Origin: Qipengyuania pacifica
GTDB taxonomy: Bacteria > Pseudomonadota > Alphaproteobacteria > Sphingomonadales > Sphingomonadaceae
Length of the DNA stretch: 64,000 bases
Direction of reading: 5' to 3'
Assembly (NCBI RefSeq): GCF_019857205.1
Contig: NZ_JAHWXO010000001.1
Location: forward strand, 248,001 to 312,000
Numbering within the stretch: position 1 is the stretch's first letter; each line of letters begins with the position of its first letter. The translations under genes and the position numbers were made by a program. The notes beneath the pieces were generated by a model. That model made no database searches and had not been told where the DNA came from. It worked only from the letters and a program-made list of their open reading frames with translations. Positions 51,813 through 60,579 of the stretch are shown here, piece after piece.

Positions 51813-52408
51813 TGACCTGCCCCATCAGGGTGGTCCAACGGTTAAGTTAGAGTTCCGGCGGTTATGGTCGCCCTGCTGGGCGGCCTGAAGCGTAGCGTAA
51901 GGTAGTCTAGCAGGGCGATGCAAGATCGTTTGTGGTGCGGGCGGCTTGTATCCGAGCGATGAGTGCGGCCGGATGGTGTTGTAGTGGATGCGCCAGCGCT
52001 CGATCAGGATGACCGCTTCCTTGAGGGTGTAGAAGATCTCGCCGTTGAGCAGTTCATCCCTGAGCTTGCCGTTGAAGCTTTCATTGTAACCGTTCTCCCA
52101 TGGTGATCCTGGCTCGATGTAGAGCGTCTTCACGCCGATCCGACCAAGCCAGTCGCGCACGGCGTGTGCGGTAAACTCAGCCCCATTGTCCGAGCGGATG
52201 TGATCGGGCGGACCGTGCCGCTGGAACAGCTCAGTGAGCACCGCCAGCACGTCATCGCTCTTCAACTTGCGTTGGACATGGATCGCCAGGCACTGCCTCG
52301 TGTGCTCATCGATCACCGTCAGCATGCGGAACACCTTTCCGTCACGCGTGCGATCCATGACGAAGTCATAGCTCCAGACGTGACCAGGATCCTTCGCGAG
52401 CCGGCCCG
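51813..52408 (-). pseudogene. IS3-family (IS407-group) element remnant, 5'-truncated orfB
   Basis: The right terminus is clear: TGACCTGCCCC at 51813 is the typical IS407-group end. The reading frame 51825-52408 encodes the rve/DDE integrase core without its N-terminus: [34 protein letters not shown] (second Asp), and [21 protein letters not shown] (Glu). It is broken by the IS21 sequence at about 52408. The whole helix-turn-helix orfA and the left end are gone, so it is not mobile on its own. Confidence 0.82.
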
Positions 52409-52790
52409 TAAGTCTGCGGATCTATCCCGACCGTATTGTCATCGCCGCCGAAGGGCAGGTGCTATGCGAACATCGGCGGCTTATCACGCGGGCGCATCAT
52501 CTGCGGGGCCAGACAGTCTATACTGGCGGCATTATCTCGCAGTAATCCAGCGCAAGCCCGGAGCCCTGCGCAACGGCGCCCCCTTTACCGGGATGCCCGA
52601 TGCCTTCCGCCAGTTGCAGTCACACCTTCTCAGCACCCCGGCGGCGACAGGGAGATGGTCGATATCCTCTCGCTGTTTCTGCATCCCGATGAGCAGGCGG
52701 TGCTATGTGCGGTCGAGCTGGCGCTGGAAGCCGGCGTTCCCACCAAGACCATATCGTCAACCTGCTGCATCGGCTGATCGATGATAAGCC
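52405..52790 (+). pseudogene. IS21-family IstA fragment, frameshifted
   Basis: The reading starts abruptly with [21 protein letters not shown], the C-terminal region of IstA, then shifts frame to WRHYLAVIQRKPGALRNGAPF and shifts again near the end (LFLHPDEQAVLCAVELALEAG). Homology without start or continuous frame means a dead remnant. It abuts the truncated IS3 orfB with no spacer, so one inserted into or replaced the other. Confidence 0.75.
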
Positions 52791-52852
52791 GAGCAGTGTC
52801 GAGGTGATCGATGCCCCGCAGGCGCTCAGCCTGAACCGCGAGCCAAAGGCCA

Positions 52853-53640
52853 ATGTGGCACGATACGATACCCTGCGCGGAAAGGATCTTCGCCTTGCGT
52901 CATGATCCTGCCAGCGCGGCTGTGGTGGTCATGCTGCGTGGCCTGAAGATGTACGGCATGGCGCAGGCTGCCGACGACCTGATCGAGCAGGGAGCCCCAG
53001 CCTTCGGTACGGCGGTTCCGATCCTTTCCCAGCTGCTCAAGGCCGAGGTAGCCGAACGCGAGGTTCGCTCGATCGCCTACCAGATGAAGGCCGCCCGCTT
53101 CCCGGCCTACGTGGATCTGGCCACCTTCGATTTTGCGTCCAGCGAAGCGAACGAGGCCATGATCCGCCAGCTCCATCGCGGCGAGTTTATCGATGGCGCC
53201 CACAACGTCGTTCTGATCGGTGGCCCGAGCACCGGCAAGACCCATATCGCCACTGCGCTGGGAGATTAGGCAGTCGAGCACCACCGCAAAAAGGTGCGCT
53301 TCTCTTCCACGGTCGATCTGGTAAACGCGCTGGAGCAGGAAAAAGTGATGAACAAGGCTGGCCAGCTTGCCGAGCGGCTTCTGCGGCTCGACCTCGTGAT
53401 CCTCGACGAGCTTGGATATCTGCCGTTCAGCCCGTCAGGCGGGCATTGCTGTTCCACCTGCTCAGCAAACTCTACGAGCGCACCAGCGTCGTCATCACGA
53501 CCAACCTGAGCTTCTCGGAATGGGCCAGCGTGTTCGGCGATGCCAAGATGACCACTGCATTGCTCGACCGACTGACCCCATCACTGCCACATCTTCGAAA
53601 CCGGCAATAACAGCTTCCGCTTCAAGGCATCCGCTGTCAA
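52853..53640 (+). pseudogene. IS21-family IstB helper ATPase, inactivated
   Basis: Begins within an IstB-like N-terminus ([22 protein letters not shown]) and keeps Walker A as [18 protein letters not shown], but a stop codon follows at once (53269). The frame resumes with [24 protein letters not shown] and [14 protein letters not shown], then shifts again. The protein cannot be made intact. It follows the istA fragment. Confidence 0.78.
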
Positions 53641-53725
53641 GAGCAAACAGAAAAAGGAGACCACACAACACTAGACCAAATCCGAAGCCGGGAGAAAATA
53701 ACCCTCCCGCAACCCGGGTCACATC

Positions 53726-53922
53726 TCAGCGAAAATCAACAGGCGCAGATCGAGGCCTTCGTTGAGCATTACAATCACCAGCGCTACCATGAGAGCCTGA
53801 GCAACGTGACGCCCGCAGACGCCTACTTCGGCAGAGCTCCAGCCATCATCCAACAACGAGAAAGGATCAAACGCAAGACCATCGCACATCGGCGCTTGCA
53901 GCACCGCAAGCTTGCCGCCTAA
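53726..53922 (+). pseudogene. C-terminal fragment of an IS3-family (IS150-like) transposase
   Basis: The frame reads QAQIEAFVEHYNHQRYHESL, NVTPADAYFGRAPAII and RERIKRKTIAHRRLQHRKLAA and stops at 53922. This is the conserved tail of rve-type transposases; the DDE core is missing. No start codon belongs to it. It is the rightmost IS trace before the catabolic cluster. Confidence 0.78.
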
Positions 53923-54234
53923 CATCAACCCCAGACAAGGCCGACGCTTCGCTAATTTACGCCGCGAATTGTGCCAGATGTTCTGACGACTGACTTGGTT
54001 GGGGTGTTTTGTTCACGCGAACCTCTGGGCGCAGCCGTAGATTTATGGCTGATTGAGCTTGCCTGATGGTATCATGAGTGCATTGCCGGTATGACATCCT
54101 TGCAATATCCCGCCTCTATCTCGCGAGCAATAGCGGTTTCCTGCTCCGCTCTGTTCGTCCGTTTCCGTGTCAAGACTGAAAAGACCACTAAATGATGCAT
54201 CACCTAGACCAAAAAGCGATACGAAAGGCCGATA
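53923..54234. other. Noncoding spacer left of the TetR gene
   Basis: 312 bases holding the end of the IS remnant (to about 53990) and the upstream region of the TetR gene. No palindrome typical of TetR operators is visible here, which suggests the regulator acts on the target promoters rather than only on itself. A minus-strand frame of 67 residues (54043-54246) has no recognisable family. Confidence 0.35.
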
Positions 54235-54891
54235 ATGGCACGTCAAAATCTCGCCTGTGATAGTGAGCCCAACCTCCGCCGTGAACAGCTCTTACAGGCG
54301 GCGGCGCTGCTCTTCCAGAAAAATGGATATCAGGGCGCTACAGTGAGACAGATTGCAGATGCTACGGGCCTGACCTCCGGCAGCATCTTTTACTACTTTA
54401 AAAGTAAAGAAGACTTGCTCGAAGAAATAATTTCGCAGGCGATGAAGTCTGGACTGCAAATTGTTCACGAACATCTTTCAACCGCAACGGGCCCCTTGTC
54501 TAGATTCCAGGCTCTCGCCCTTGCGCACCTTACGGCTATAATGGGACCGTTGGGTTCAGCTCATGAGGTCTCCTTTCGAGATTGGAAATTGCTTTCTCCC
54601 GATGCAAGGGACCGATTGCGCACAGTCAACCAACAGTATCGCGAGGTGTGGATGCAGGTTCTGAACGAACTCAAATCAAATCAGTACCTGCTCAGCGATC
54701 CAGAGCGTTGTCGGCTTTACATGCTTGCTGCACTGAATTGGGGCCCCGCCCGAAAAAACCTCACAGAATCTTCTCAACTTGCAAGTGCCGCCAACCTCTT
54801 CTGTTCAATTGCGCTCAATCTAGATGAAGAAGAGTTTCATAAACTTTGTGCTGCGGAGAAGAGCGGCGACAAGCCGAAAGACGTAGATTGA
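54235..54891 (+). CDS. TetR/AcrR-family transcriptional regulator
   Basis: 218 residues. The N-terminal HTH is typical: NLRREQLLQAAALLFQKNGYQGATVRQIADATGLTSGSIFYYFKSKEDLLEEII. The ligand-binding C-terminal domain (about 70-200) is helical and variable (EVSFRDWKLLSPDARDRLR, FCSIALNLDEEEFHKLC). It is a likely repressor of the adjacent acyl-CoA ligase and dioxygenase genes, released by an acyl- or aryl-CoA. It is convergent with the ligase gene at 55169-56800. Two candidate operators are described at 56819 and 56972. Confidence 0.85.
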   Translation: MARQNLACDSEPNLRREQLLQAAALLFQKNGYQGATVRQIADATGLTSGSIFYYFKSKEDLLEEIISQAMKSGLQIVHEHLSTATGPLSRFQALALAHLTAIMGPLGSAHEVSFRDWKLLSPDARDRLRTVNQQYREVWMQVLNELKSNQYLLSDPERCRLYMLAALNWGPARKNLTESSQLASAANLFCSIALNLDEEEFHKLCAAEKSGDKPKDVD

Positions 54892-55168
54892 TGTAGAAAT
54901 AAGAGGGTCTTACTGTTTTTGCGCTACAGATCTAGCGCGGACCCATGCATCCTTCAGCGAGGCTGACATGATCCGCAATTTTTCCAATCTGCATCCTTGC
55001 ACAAGAGAATGACCCTGCCTGGAACCGGGCCCCACGCTCAAGCGCTGGTAGAGGGTCCAGGACCGGGCTGGCGCATTCATTCCATCTTGACCGTCGACGA
55101 TTGAAGCCATCGCTTTCTATCCCGATCCGCGCTCAACAAGACGCTCGCCAATTTCTCACGCAAGAAAT

Positions 55169-56800
55169 TCAAGAAAAGGGTGACAAGGCCTTCGCCTTCT
55201 CGCGAAGTTCGTATTTCTGGATCTTTCCTGTGGCTGTCTTGGGAAGCTCTTGAAGAGTGACGCGGGTCGGGCATTTGAAATGAGCGAGATGGTCTCGACA
55301 AAAGGCAATAATCTCGTCGGGGTCAGCGCTTTTGTTTGCGACAGTTTCGATGAAAGCGTGTGGCGTTTCCCCCCACTTTTCATGGGGGGCGGCCACTACC
55401 GCTGCTGCGGAAACAGCGGGATGTTTATATAGAACTTCTTCTATCTCAATGCTGGAGATATTCTCTCCGCCGGATATAATGATATCTTTGGAACGATCTT
55501 TGATCTCTACGTAGCCGCCGGGGTACCAGACGGCCAGATCGCCGCTGTGGAAATAGCCGCCAGAGAGCGCTTCCCGTGTTGCTTCGGGGTTTTTATAGTA
55601 ACCAGTCATTACCACGTTACCTCGGAACATGACTTCCCCGATCGTCACGCCATCTTGTGGAACCGGCAGCATTGTCTCGGGATTTATTACAGCTATCTCT
55701 TCCACAACTGGGTAGCCGACGCCTTGACGCGCCATCAGCGTGGCCTGCTCGTCTTGAGATAACGCATCCCACTCCGGGTGCCATTCACAGACAGCACAGG
55801 GTCCGTAGACTTCAGTCAACCCGTATGTATGTGTGATATCGAAGCCGGTCGCACTGGCCTTGGCCAACAAGGACGAGGGGGGCGCAGCACCCGCCGTCAT
55901 AATGGAGAGGGGTGCCCGCTCAGTGGTGATTGCGTTGGCGGCATCGACCAGCATTCTCACTACGATCGGCGCCCCGCACAAATGTGTAACCTTGTGCTTC
56001 TCAATCAAATCGAGAAGCGCGTTGGGATCGACCCCGCGAACGCAAACATTCACTCCCGCCTGCAATGCGATTGTCCAGGGAAAGCACCAGCCATTGCAAT
56101 GAAACAGGGGAAGGGACCAGAGGTAAACGCAGAACCGTGGCAACCCCCACGAAAGCGAGTTGCCTATTGCGTTCAGATAAGCCCCGCGATGATGAAGTAA
56201 AACGCCTTTGGGATCACCGGTTGTGCCAGAGGTATAGTTAAGAGCGATCGGATCAAGTTCGTTCAGATTGGGCGCTGGAAGATCGGTGATCGCCTCGCTC
56301 AGGAATTCCTCGTAGGATAATTGCGCAAAAGTAGGTTTGCTGCCGCTCGCCGCGTCCTCAATGTCGATCACCAGAAGGTTGCGTGTGCAATTGGAAATCG
56401 CTTCACCGGCAACCTTTGCATAGTGCCGGTCGACGAGGAAGACTCGCGTTTCTGCATGCTCAAGAATGAAAGCAATTGCATCGGGGTCAAGACGCGTGTT
56501 GATCGCATTGATGACACCCCCCGCCATAGGAATTCCGAAACTGGCCTCCAGCGCAGCGGGAATATTATCTGCCAAAATCGAAACTTTCTCGCCGCTTTTA
56601 ACGCCTCTTCCGGCCAGAGCTCCAGCCAGATTGTAGCAGCGGTTTGCGAATTGCGCCCAGGTCCAGCTACGCTCCTCAAAGATCACAGCCACATGATGAC
56701 CAAAGACTTGTGCGGTGCGCTGTAGAAAGCTCAACGGCGTCAACGGTGAATAATTGGCCTGGTGACCGATATTCTCTGGATTCCCGCTACCCTTCGTCAT
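55169..56800 (-). CDS. Acyl-CoA ligase, ANL superfamily (fatty-acid/aryl-acid type)
   Basis: 543 residues from the ATG at 56800, preceded by AGGGAGAT; the longer frame adds a nonconserved leader. The signatures: LNYTSGTTGDPKGVLLHHRG (P-loop), THTYGLTEVYGP, YHSGDLAVWYPGGYVEIKDRSKDIIISGGENISSIEIEE, and the lysine in PKTATGKIQKYEL. It forms an acyl-adenylate and then the CoA thioester. As the only gene divergent from the dioxygenase set it may activate a side-chain acid or an aliphatic product of ring cleavage. The substrate is unknown. Confidence 0.88.
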   Translation of the reverse strand: MTKGSGNPENIGHQANYSPLTPLSFLQRTAQVFGHHVAVIFEERSWTWAQFANRCYNLAGALAGRGVKSGEKVSILADNIPAALEASFGIPMAGGVINAINTRLDPDAIAFILEHAETRVFLVDRHYAKVAGEAISNCTRNLLVIDIEDAASGSKPTFAQLSYEEFLSEAITDLPAPNLNELDPIALNYTSGTTGDPKGVLLHHRGAYLNAIGNSLSWGLPRFCVYLWSLPLFHCNGWCFPWTIALQAGVNVCVRGVDPNALLDLIEKHKVTHLCGAPIVVRMLVDAANAITTERAPLSIMTAGAAPPSSLLAKASATGFDITHTYGLTEVYGPCAVCEWHPEWDALSQDEQATLMARQGVGYPVVEEIAVINPETMLPVPQDGVTIGEVMFRGNVVMTGYYKNPEATREALSGGYFHSGDLAVWYPGGYVEIKDRSKDIIISGGENISSIEIEEVLYKHPAVSAAAVVAAPHEKWGETPHAFIETVANKSADPDEIIAFCRDHLAHFKCPTRVTLQELPKTATGKIQKYELREKAKALSPFS

Positions 56801-56818
56801 TCCGATCTCCCTAAAAAT

Positions 56819-56874
56819 CGAATATAGTGATATTTTTCGCAAAAATTGCCGATCTGAATATACAGATATATTCA
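56819..56874. promoter_or_regulatory. Two similar AT-rich operator-like dyads upstream of the acyl-CoA ligase
   Basis: Site 1, near 56819-56837, and site 2, TGAATATACAGATATATTCA at 56855-56874, share GAATATA-2-GATAT. Site 2 has perfect 8-bp arms (TGAATATA/TATATTCA); site 1 has shorter AATAT/ATATT arms. They lie 19-74 bases before the ATG at 56800, where a repressor would block transcription. Confidence 0.65.
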
Positions 56875-56971
56875 CTAATGGCTTCAGCCACGGTTGCTCT
56901 CTTTCCCTCGCTTATCTCCGACAAGTGACGGGCGGAGGCCCCTTGACGAGCTGTTAGGTGCGACCTAGCTT

Positions 56972-56991
56972 CTAATCAAGCGCTCGATTAG
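56972..56991. promoter_or_regulatory. 20-bp near-perfect palindrome upstream of the dioxygenase gene, TetR-type operator candidate
   Basis: CTAATCAAGCGCTCGATTAG is self-complementary except for one symmetric pair of positions. It is centred 60 bases before the GTG of the dioxygenase alpha gene. Its length and AGCGCT core fit operators of TetR regulators of acyl-CoA and aromatic catabolism genes. The adjacent TetR gene at 54235 is the obvious partner. Confidence 0.7.
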
Positions 56992-57040
56992 CGATTCGAC
57001 ATCCATCAGGCGGCGTGCAACAAAGGACAGGAGGCTCAAA

Positions 57041-58342
57041 GTGCTAGATAATTCCAGGCCATCCGAAGGAATTCGCTTCGAAGAACTGATTCTCGACGAC
57101 CGCGTACATTCTACTCTCTACACCGACAGCGAGGTATTCGAGGCCGAGATGGACTCCATTTTTCGCAATGGATGGGTCTTCATTTGTCACGATTCGGAAA
57201 TTCCCAAGGCGGGCGATTTCGTAAGGCGTAATGTGGGGCGCGACCCGGTTTTTGCCGTCCGCGGTCGTGATGGCGAGATCTCCGTCATCGTCAATCGCTG
57301 TGCGCATCGCGGCAATATCATCTGCCAAGAGGAACGTGGCAATGCCAAGGCGTTTGTCTGCCAGTATCATGGTTGGGCTTACGACACGAAGGGTGGACTT
57401 GTTGATGTGCCGTATCCAGCCGGTTTCAAGGGCGATTTTTCTTGTCACGGTCTGGAGCGTCTCGCGAAAGTGGACAGCTATCAGGGTTTCGTGTTCGCAA
57501 GCTTTAACCCCACTGTGCCATCGTTGGGCGACCATCTGGGTCGCGCGACAGAATTGATCGATCGTGCGGTCGAGATGTCGCCGGTAGGGAGGATCAATTT
57601 ATCAGGCGGTTGGGTCCGCCATCAATTGAACTGCAATTGGAAGATGCTTCCAGAGAATGACACCGATGGCTACCATGTGAACTTCGTCCACCCTTCCTTC
57701 GCGCAGGCTATCAGATCCAATTATGACGAAGCGGTGCTGCAGGATGAGGAAAGTCTGAAATCCGAGGCAAAGGACTGGGGAAATGGTCACACTGAGCTGA
57801 ACTTTTCGCCGTCATATTCCCGCCCGCTCGAATGGTTTGGCTGTGCAGAGGATAGGTATCCTTCTTATTCAAAAGCCCTCAGGGAAGCGTACGGTCAGGA
57901 AAAGGGTGATAAGATATTGCTCGATGGGCCGCCGCATGCGGTAATTTTCCCCAACCTGTTCCTCGGGGAAATGAACATCGTTCGGTTTGAGCCCGTCGCG
58001 CCGGGCGTAGGCCTCCACATCCACACGCCGATGTATCTCGAAGGCGTGGATGACGATGTAAATCAGCGGATCTTGCGTCAATCAGAAGGGGCGTTGGGTC
58101 CGACGGCATTTTTGCTCGCTGATGACAGCGTGATCGCGGAGCGGACGCAGCTCGCCTTGGCCGGAAAGGGTGGCTGGCTTGATCTCAGCCGTGGCGCCGA
58201 AAGAGAGGTAACTGACGATAATGGTGTCGTAGTGGGCCATTTGACCGATGAGACATCCAATCGAGGGTTTTGGCGACACTACAAGCAAGTGATGCAGGGT
58301 CCAGATCAAAGTTCTCCGACCGCTGCTGCTGCCGCCGCTTGA
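57041..58342 (+). CDS. ipfA: Rieske aromatic-ring hydroxylating dioxygenase, large (alpha) subunit, ipfA-like
   Basis: 433 residues from a GTG with GGAGG ten bases upstream. The Rieske 2Fe-2S cluster is CAHRGN...CQYHGW (Cys87, His89, Cys107, His110). The mononuclear iron site is NWKMLPENDTDGYHVNFVHPS, with His212 and His217 and the bridging Asp209; the third ligand Asp is expected further down. The alpha subunit opens an aryl-CoA substrate with O2 to a cis-diol. The symbol is proposed because gene order after it (beta, thiolase-like, DUF35, CoA ligase) matches ipfABDEF of ibuprofen-degrading Sphingomonas. Substrate identity is not proven. Confidence 0.78.
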   Translation: MLDNSRPSEGIRFEELILDDRVHSTLYTDSEVFEAEMDSIFRNGWVFICHDSEIPKAGDFVRRNVGRDPVFAVRGRDGEISVIVNRCAHRGNIICQEERGNAKAFVCQYHGWAYDTKGGLVDVPYPAGFKGDFSCHGLERLAKVDSYQGFVFASFNPTVPSLGDHLGRATELIDRAVEMSPVGRINLSGGWVRHQLNCNWKMLPENDTDGYHVNFVHPSFAQAIRSNYDEAVLQDEESLKSEAKDWGNGHTELNFSPSYSRPLEWFGCAEDRYPSYSKALREAYGQEKGDKILLDGPPHAVIFPNLFLGEMNIVRFEPVAPGVGLHIHTPMYLEGVDDDVNQRILRQSEGALGPTAFLLADDSVIAERTQLALAGKGGWLDLSRGAEREVTDDNGVVVGHLTDETSNRGFWRHYKQVMQGPDQSSPTAAAAAA

Positions 58343-58414
58343 TATCGAAGCCTCAGGATTCTCTAGCGACTATTCAGGTCGACCTTGATTCCCCAAGTAA
58401 AAAGATTGCGAAAA

Positions 58415-58903
58415 ATGGTTACAATAGAAGAGCGCCTGCGGGTTGAAGAATTCTTGTTCAAGGAGGCGCGTCTCGCAGACGAATCGCGCTATTCGGAATG
58501 GGAGGCTCTGGCAGAGGATGACATGCATTACTGGGTTCCTGCCGAGGCGGGACAGGATCCGGATGATGGTCGGATTTCTATCCTCAACGACAACCGCACC
58601 AGGCTGGCCACGCGTATCCGCCAGTTGAACACCGGTGTGCGGCATGCGCAGGTTCCACCTTCTCGTATGTGCAGGATCATATCGAACGTTGAAATCGAAA
58701 CAATTGCTGATGGTGAGTATTTCGTTCGTTCGAATGTGGTTCTCTACGAATATCGCATTCAGGCAGACAAAGAGATGGAAGTTTGGCCTGCGCGTGTCGA
58801 GCATAAACTTCGAATGCGAGATGGCGAGATGAAAATGTTCAGCAAGCACATCCTCCTGCTCAATTCTGAAGGACCGGTGCGGGGTCTTTCATTCATCATC
58901 TAG
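58415..58903 (+). CDS. ipfB: Aromatic-ring hydroxylating dioxygenase, small (beta) subunit, ipfB-like
   Basis: 162 residues from the ATG at 58415 (MVTIEERLRVEEFLFKEARL); the TTG at 58385 gives an unlikely leader. This is the SnoaL-like, cone-shaped beta fold, with the characteristic WEALAEDDMHYWVPAEAG and RTRLATRIRQL. It has no metal site; it holds the alpha trimer together (alpha3-beta3). It begins 72 bases after the alpha gene stop. No ferredoxin or reductase gene lies in the window, so electron carriers must come from elsewhere. Confidence 0.82.
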   Translation: MVTIEERLRVEEFLFKEARLADESRYSEWEALAEDDMHYWVPAEAGQDPDDGRISILNDNRTRLATRIRQLNTGVRHAQVPPSRMCRIISNVEIETIADGEYFVRSNVVLYEYRIQADKEMEVWPARVEHKLRMRDGEMKMFSKHILLLNSEGPVRGLSFII

Positions 58904-58922
58904 GGTCCGTCGACTAGTTTTT

Positions 58923-60128
58923 ATGGAGCTTGGTTTGGGAAAAGTGAAGGCAGTCAGAAAATTCGTAGCGAAGGCCGCGATTACCGGGCTGGGGCAAAGC
59001 ACTTTTTCCCGCGAACCGGGCTCTTCGCCTAGGGCGCTTGCTGCGCAAGCCTGTCTCGCAGCGCTGGCTGACAGGTCAGCGGGAGTGGACATAATTGATG
59101 GGCTGCTGTTGAACAGAAGCCCGATCGAGCCAAGTGAGGTTCTACCACTGCATCTTAAGCGCGATCTGGGTCTTGGCGATCTGTCATTGCTGGCGAGCAT
59201 TGAGGCAGAAGGCAGTTCGGCAATACAGATGATCCAGTATGCGGCGCTCGCTATCGAAGCTGGTGGCGCAAGCAATGTCTTGTGCGTTTTCGCAGATGCT
59301 CCTGTCCGAAGCGCCGGGGCGGCCAAAACCTATTCTGGCTCGATGGATCTGACTGGCCTTCCTGGTTGGGATGCGAGCAGCGGTTTGCATGGCGCGGTCG
59401 GCGCATTCGCGATTTCTGCGCAGCGGTATTTTCATGTTTATGGAGCTGATGACCGGGCTCTCTATGCTGCGGCCTCCGCCGACAGGGCTTGGGCATCGCT
59501 TAACCCGCAGGCGTTTATTAGAAGGCCACTGGGGGAGGATGATTACTTCAACTCTCGCTGGATTGTGGAGCCGCTAAGGCTCTTCGACTGTGCCTTTCCG
59601 GTCAACGGCGCGGTTGCCGTAATCGTCAGTTCGCTGGACGAAGCGGACAATTGCCCTAAGCAGCCAGCCTACCTCCATGCGTTCGGACAAGGTCATTCTG
59701 GAGCGCGCAACCTTGCCGGCAATAGTCCTGAGACGCAGACCGGTGCCGAAATTGCTTCAGCTAAATTGCTTGAGACACTTGGTGCCACACCGGCACTCTA
59801 CGATTATTGTGAACTGTATAGCCCATTTACAATCACCTCGATACTTGCACTCGAAGGGTATGGCCTGTGCCAGCCTGGCGAAGCACCAGACCTTATTGCC
59901 AGCGGCACGACAAAACCGGGCGGGAAGCTTCCAGTAAATACCGGAGGAGGCCATCTTTCCTCCTACTATCTGCAAGGCATGACTCCGGTTCATGAGGCCG
60001 TGGTTCAAGCCCGTGGCGATGGCGGGGAGCGTCAGGTGCCCAAGAACGATATCGGACTTGTGACCGGCTTTGGCGGAAGGATGGAATATCATTCGGCGAT
60101 GACCATCAGTCCGCACAGGGAGCTATAA
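58923..60128 (+). CDS. ipfD: Thiolase-superfamily (SCPx/Ltp-like) protein, probable side-chain lyase, ipfD-like
   Basis: 401 residues of the SCP2-thiolase/Ltp fold (KAAITGLGQSTFSREPGSSPRALAAQA start; LPVNTGGGHLSSYYLQGMTPVHEAVVQARGDGGERQV end). The nucleophilic Cys of true thiolases is missing: the expected site reads EAEGSSAIQM. That is the pattern of Ltp2-type retro-aldol lyases, which pair with DUF35 proteins. The DUF35 gene follows two bases later. With it the protein probably splits the side chain from the dioxygenated aryl-CoA, leaving a catechol and propionyl-CoA. Confidence 0.75.
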   Translation: MELGLGKVKAVRKFVAKAAITGLGQSTFSREPGSSPRALAAQACLAALADRSAGVDIIDGLLLNRSPIEPSEVLPLHLKRDLGLGDLSLLASIEAEGSSAIQMIQYAALAIEAGGASNVLCVFADAPVRSAGAAKTYSGSMDLTGLPGWDASSGLHGAVGAFAISAQRYFHVYGADDRALYAAASADRAWASLNPQAFIRRPLGEDDYFNSRWIVEPLRLFDCAFPVNGAVAVIVSSLDEADNCPKQPAYLHAFGQGHSGARNLAGNSPETQTGAEIASAKLLETLGATPALYDYCELYSPFTITSILALEGYGLCQPGEAPDLIASGTTKPGGKLPVNTGGGHLSSYYLQGMTPVHEAVVQARGDGGERQVPKNDIGLVTGFGGRMEYHSAMTISPHREL

Positions 60129-60130
60129 AG

Positions 60131-60535
60131 ATGTCGGGCGGCGGTAGCAGTATCCCGAATGCAGTCGACGATCCGTTCTCGGGCAAGATCCGCCAGCTTG
60201 CGGAGGCGGGGCGACTATGTTGCCTGCAATGCGCGGACGGTTGCGGCGTGGTCGATTATGCCGCGCGGATATGCCCGAAATGTGCCGGTCCACTTGAGGT
60301 CTCGGAAACAAAGGGCTTCGGGGAGATATATTCTTTCGTCATATATCACACAAAATACGATCCGGAACTCGATCCTCCCTATACTACCATTCTCGTCGAG
60401 CTTGATGAGGGGTGCAGGCTCACCGCGTTACTCGAAGATGACGGTTCGGGTGCGCCTACGATTGGGGATCCAGTAAGTTTCAAAGAAATTCAGAACGGCA
60501 GGGTTTGGTTCCAATCATGCCGATCAAATAACTAA
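60131..60535 (+). CDS. ipfE: DUF35 / Zn-ribbon OB-fold protein, ipfE-like
   Basis: 134 residues. The N-terminal rubredoxin-like zinc ribbon has four cysteines as CLQC and CPKC (about residues 33-36 and 51-54). The OB fold follows (GEIYSFVIYHTKYDPEL, YTTILVELDEGCRLTALLEDD). DUF35 proteins bind the acyl-CoA of their thiolase-like partner and bring it to the active site. It starts two bases after the thiolase-like gene, so the pair is co-translated, as in ipfD-ipfE and ltp2-DUF35 sets. Confidence 0.85.
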   Translation: MSGGGSSIPNAVDDPFSGKIRQLAEAGRLCCLQCADGCGVVDYAARICPKCAGPLEVSETKGFGEIYSFVIYHTKYDPELDPPYTTILVELDEGCRLTALLEDDGSGAPTIGDPVSFKEIQNGRVWFQSCRSNN

Positions 60536-60579
60536 TAGAGCAAGTAAGTTGTTCATCAAAACTAAAACACGAGGTTGTC

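Noticed and set aside
55150-55169. Hairpin AATTTCT-CACGCA-AGAAATT as terminator of the acyl-CoA ligase gene
   Set aside because: The stem is perfect but AT-rich and short, overlaps the stop codon and has no T-run; not strong enough to call.
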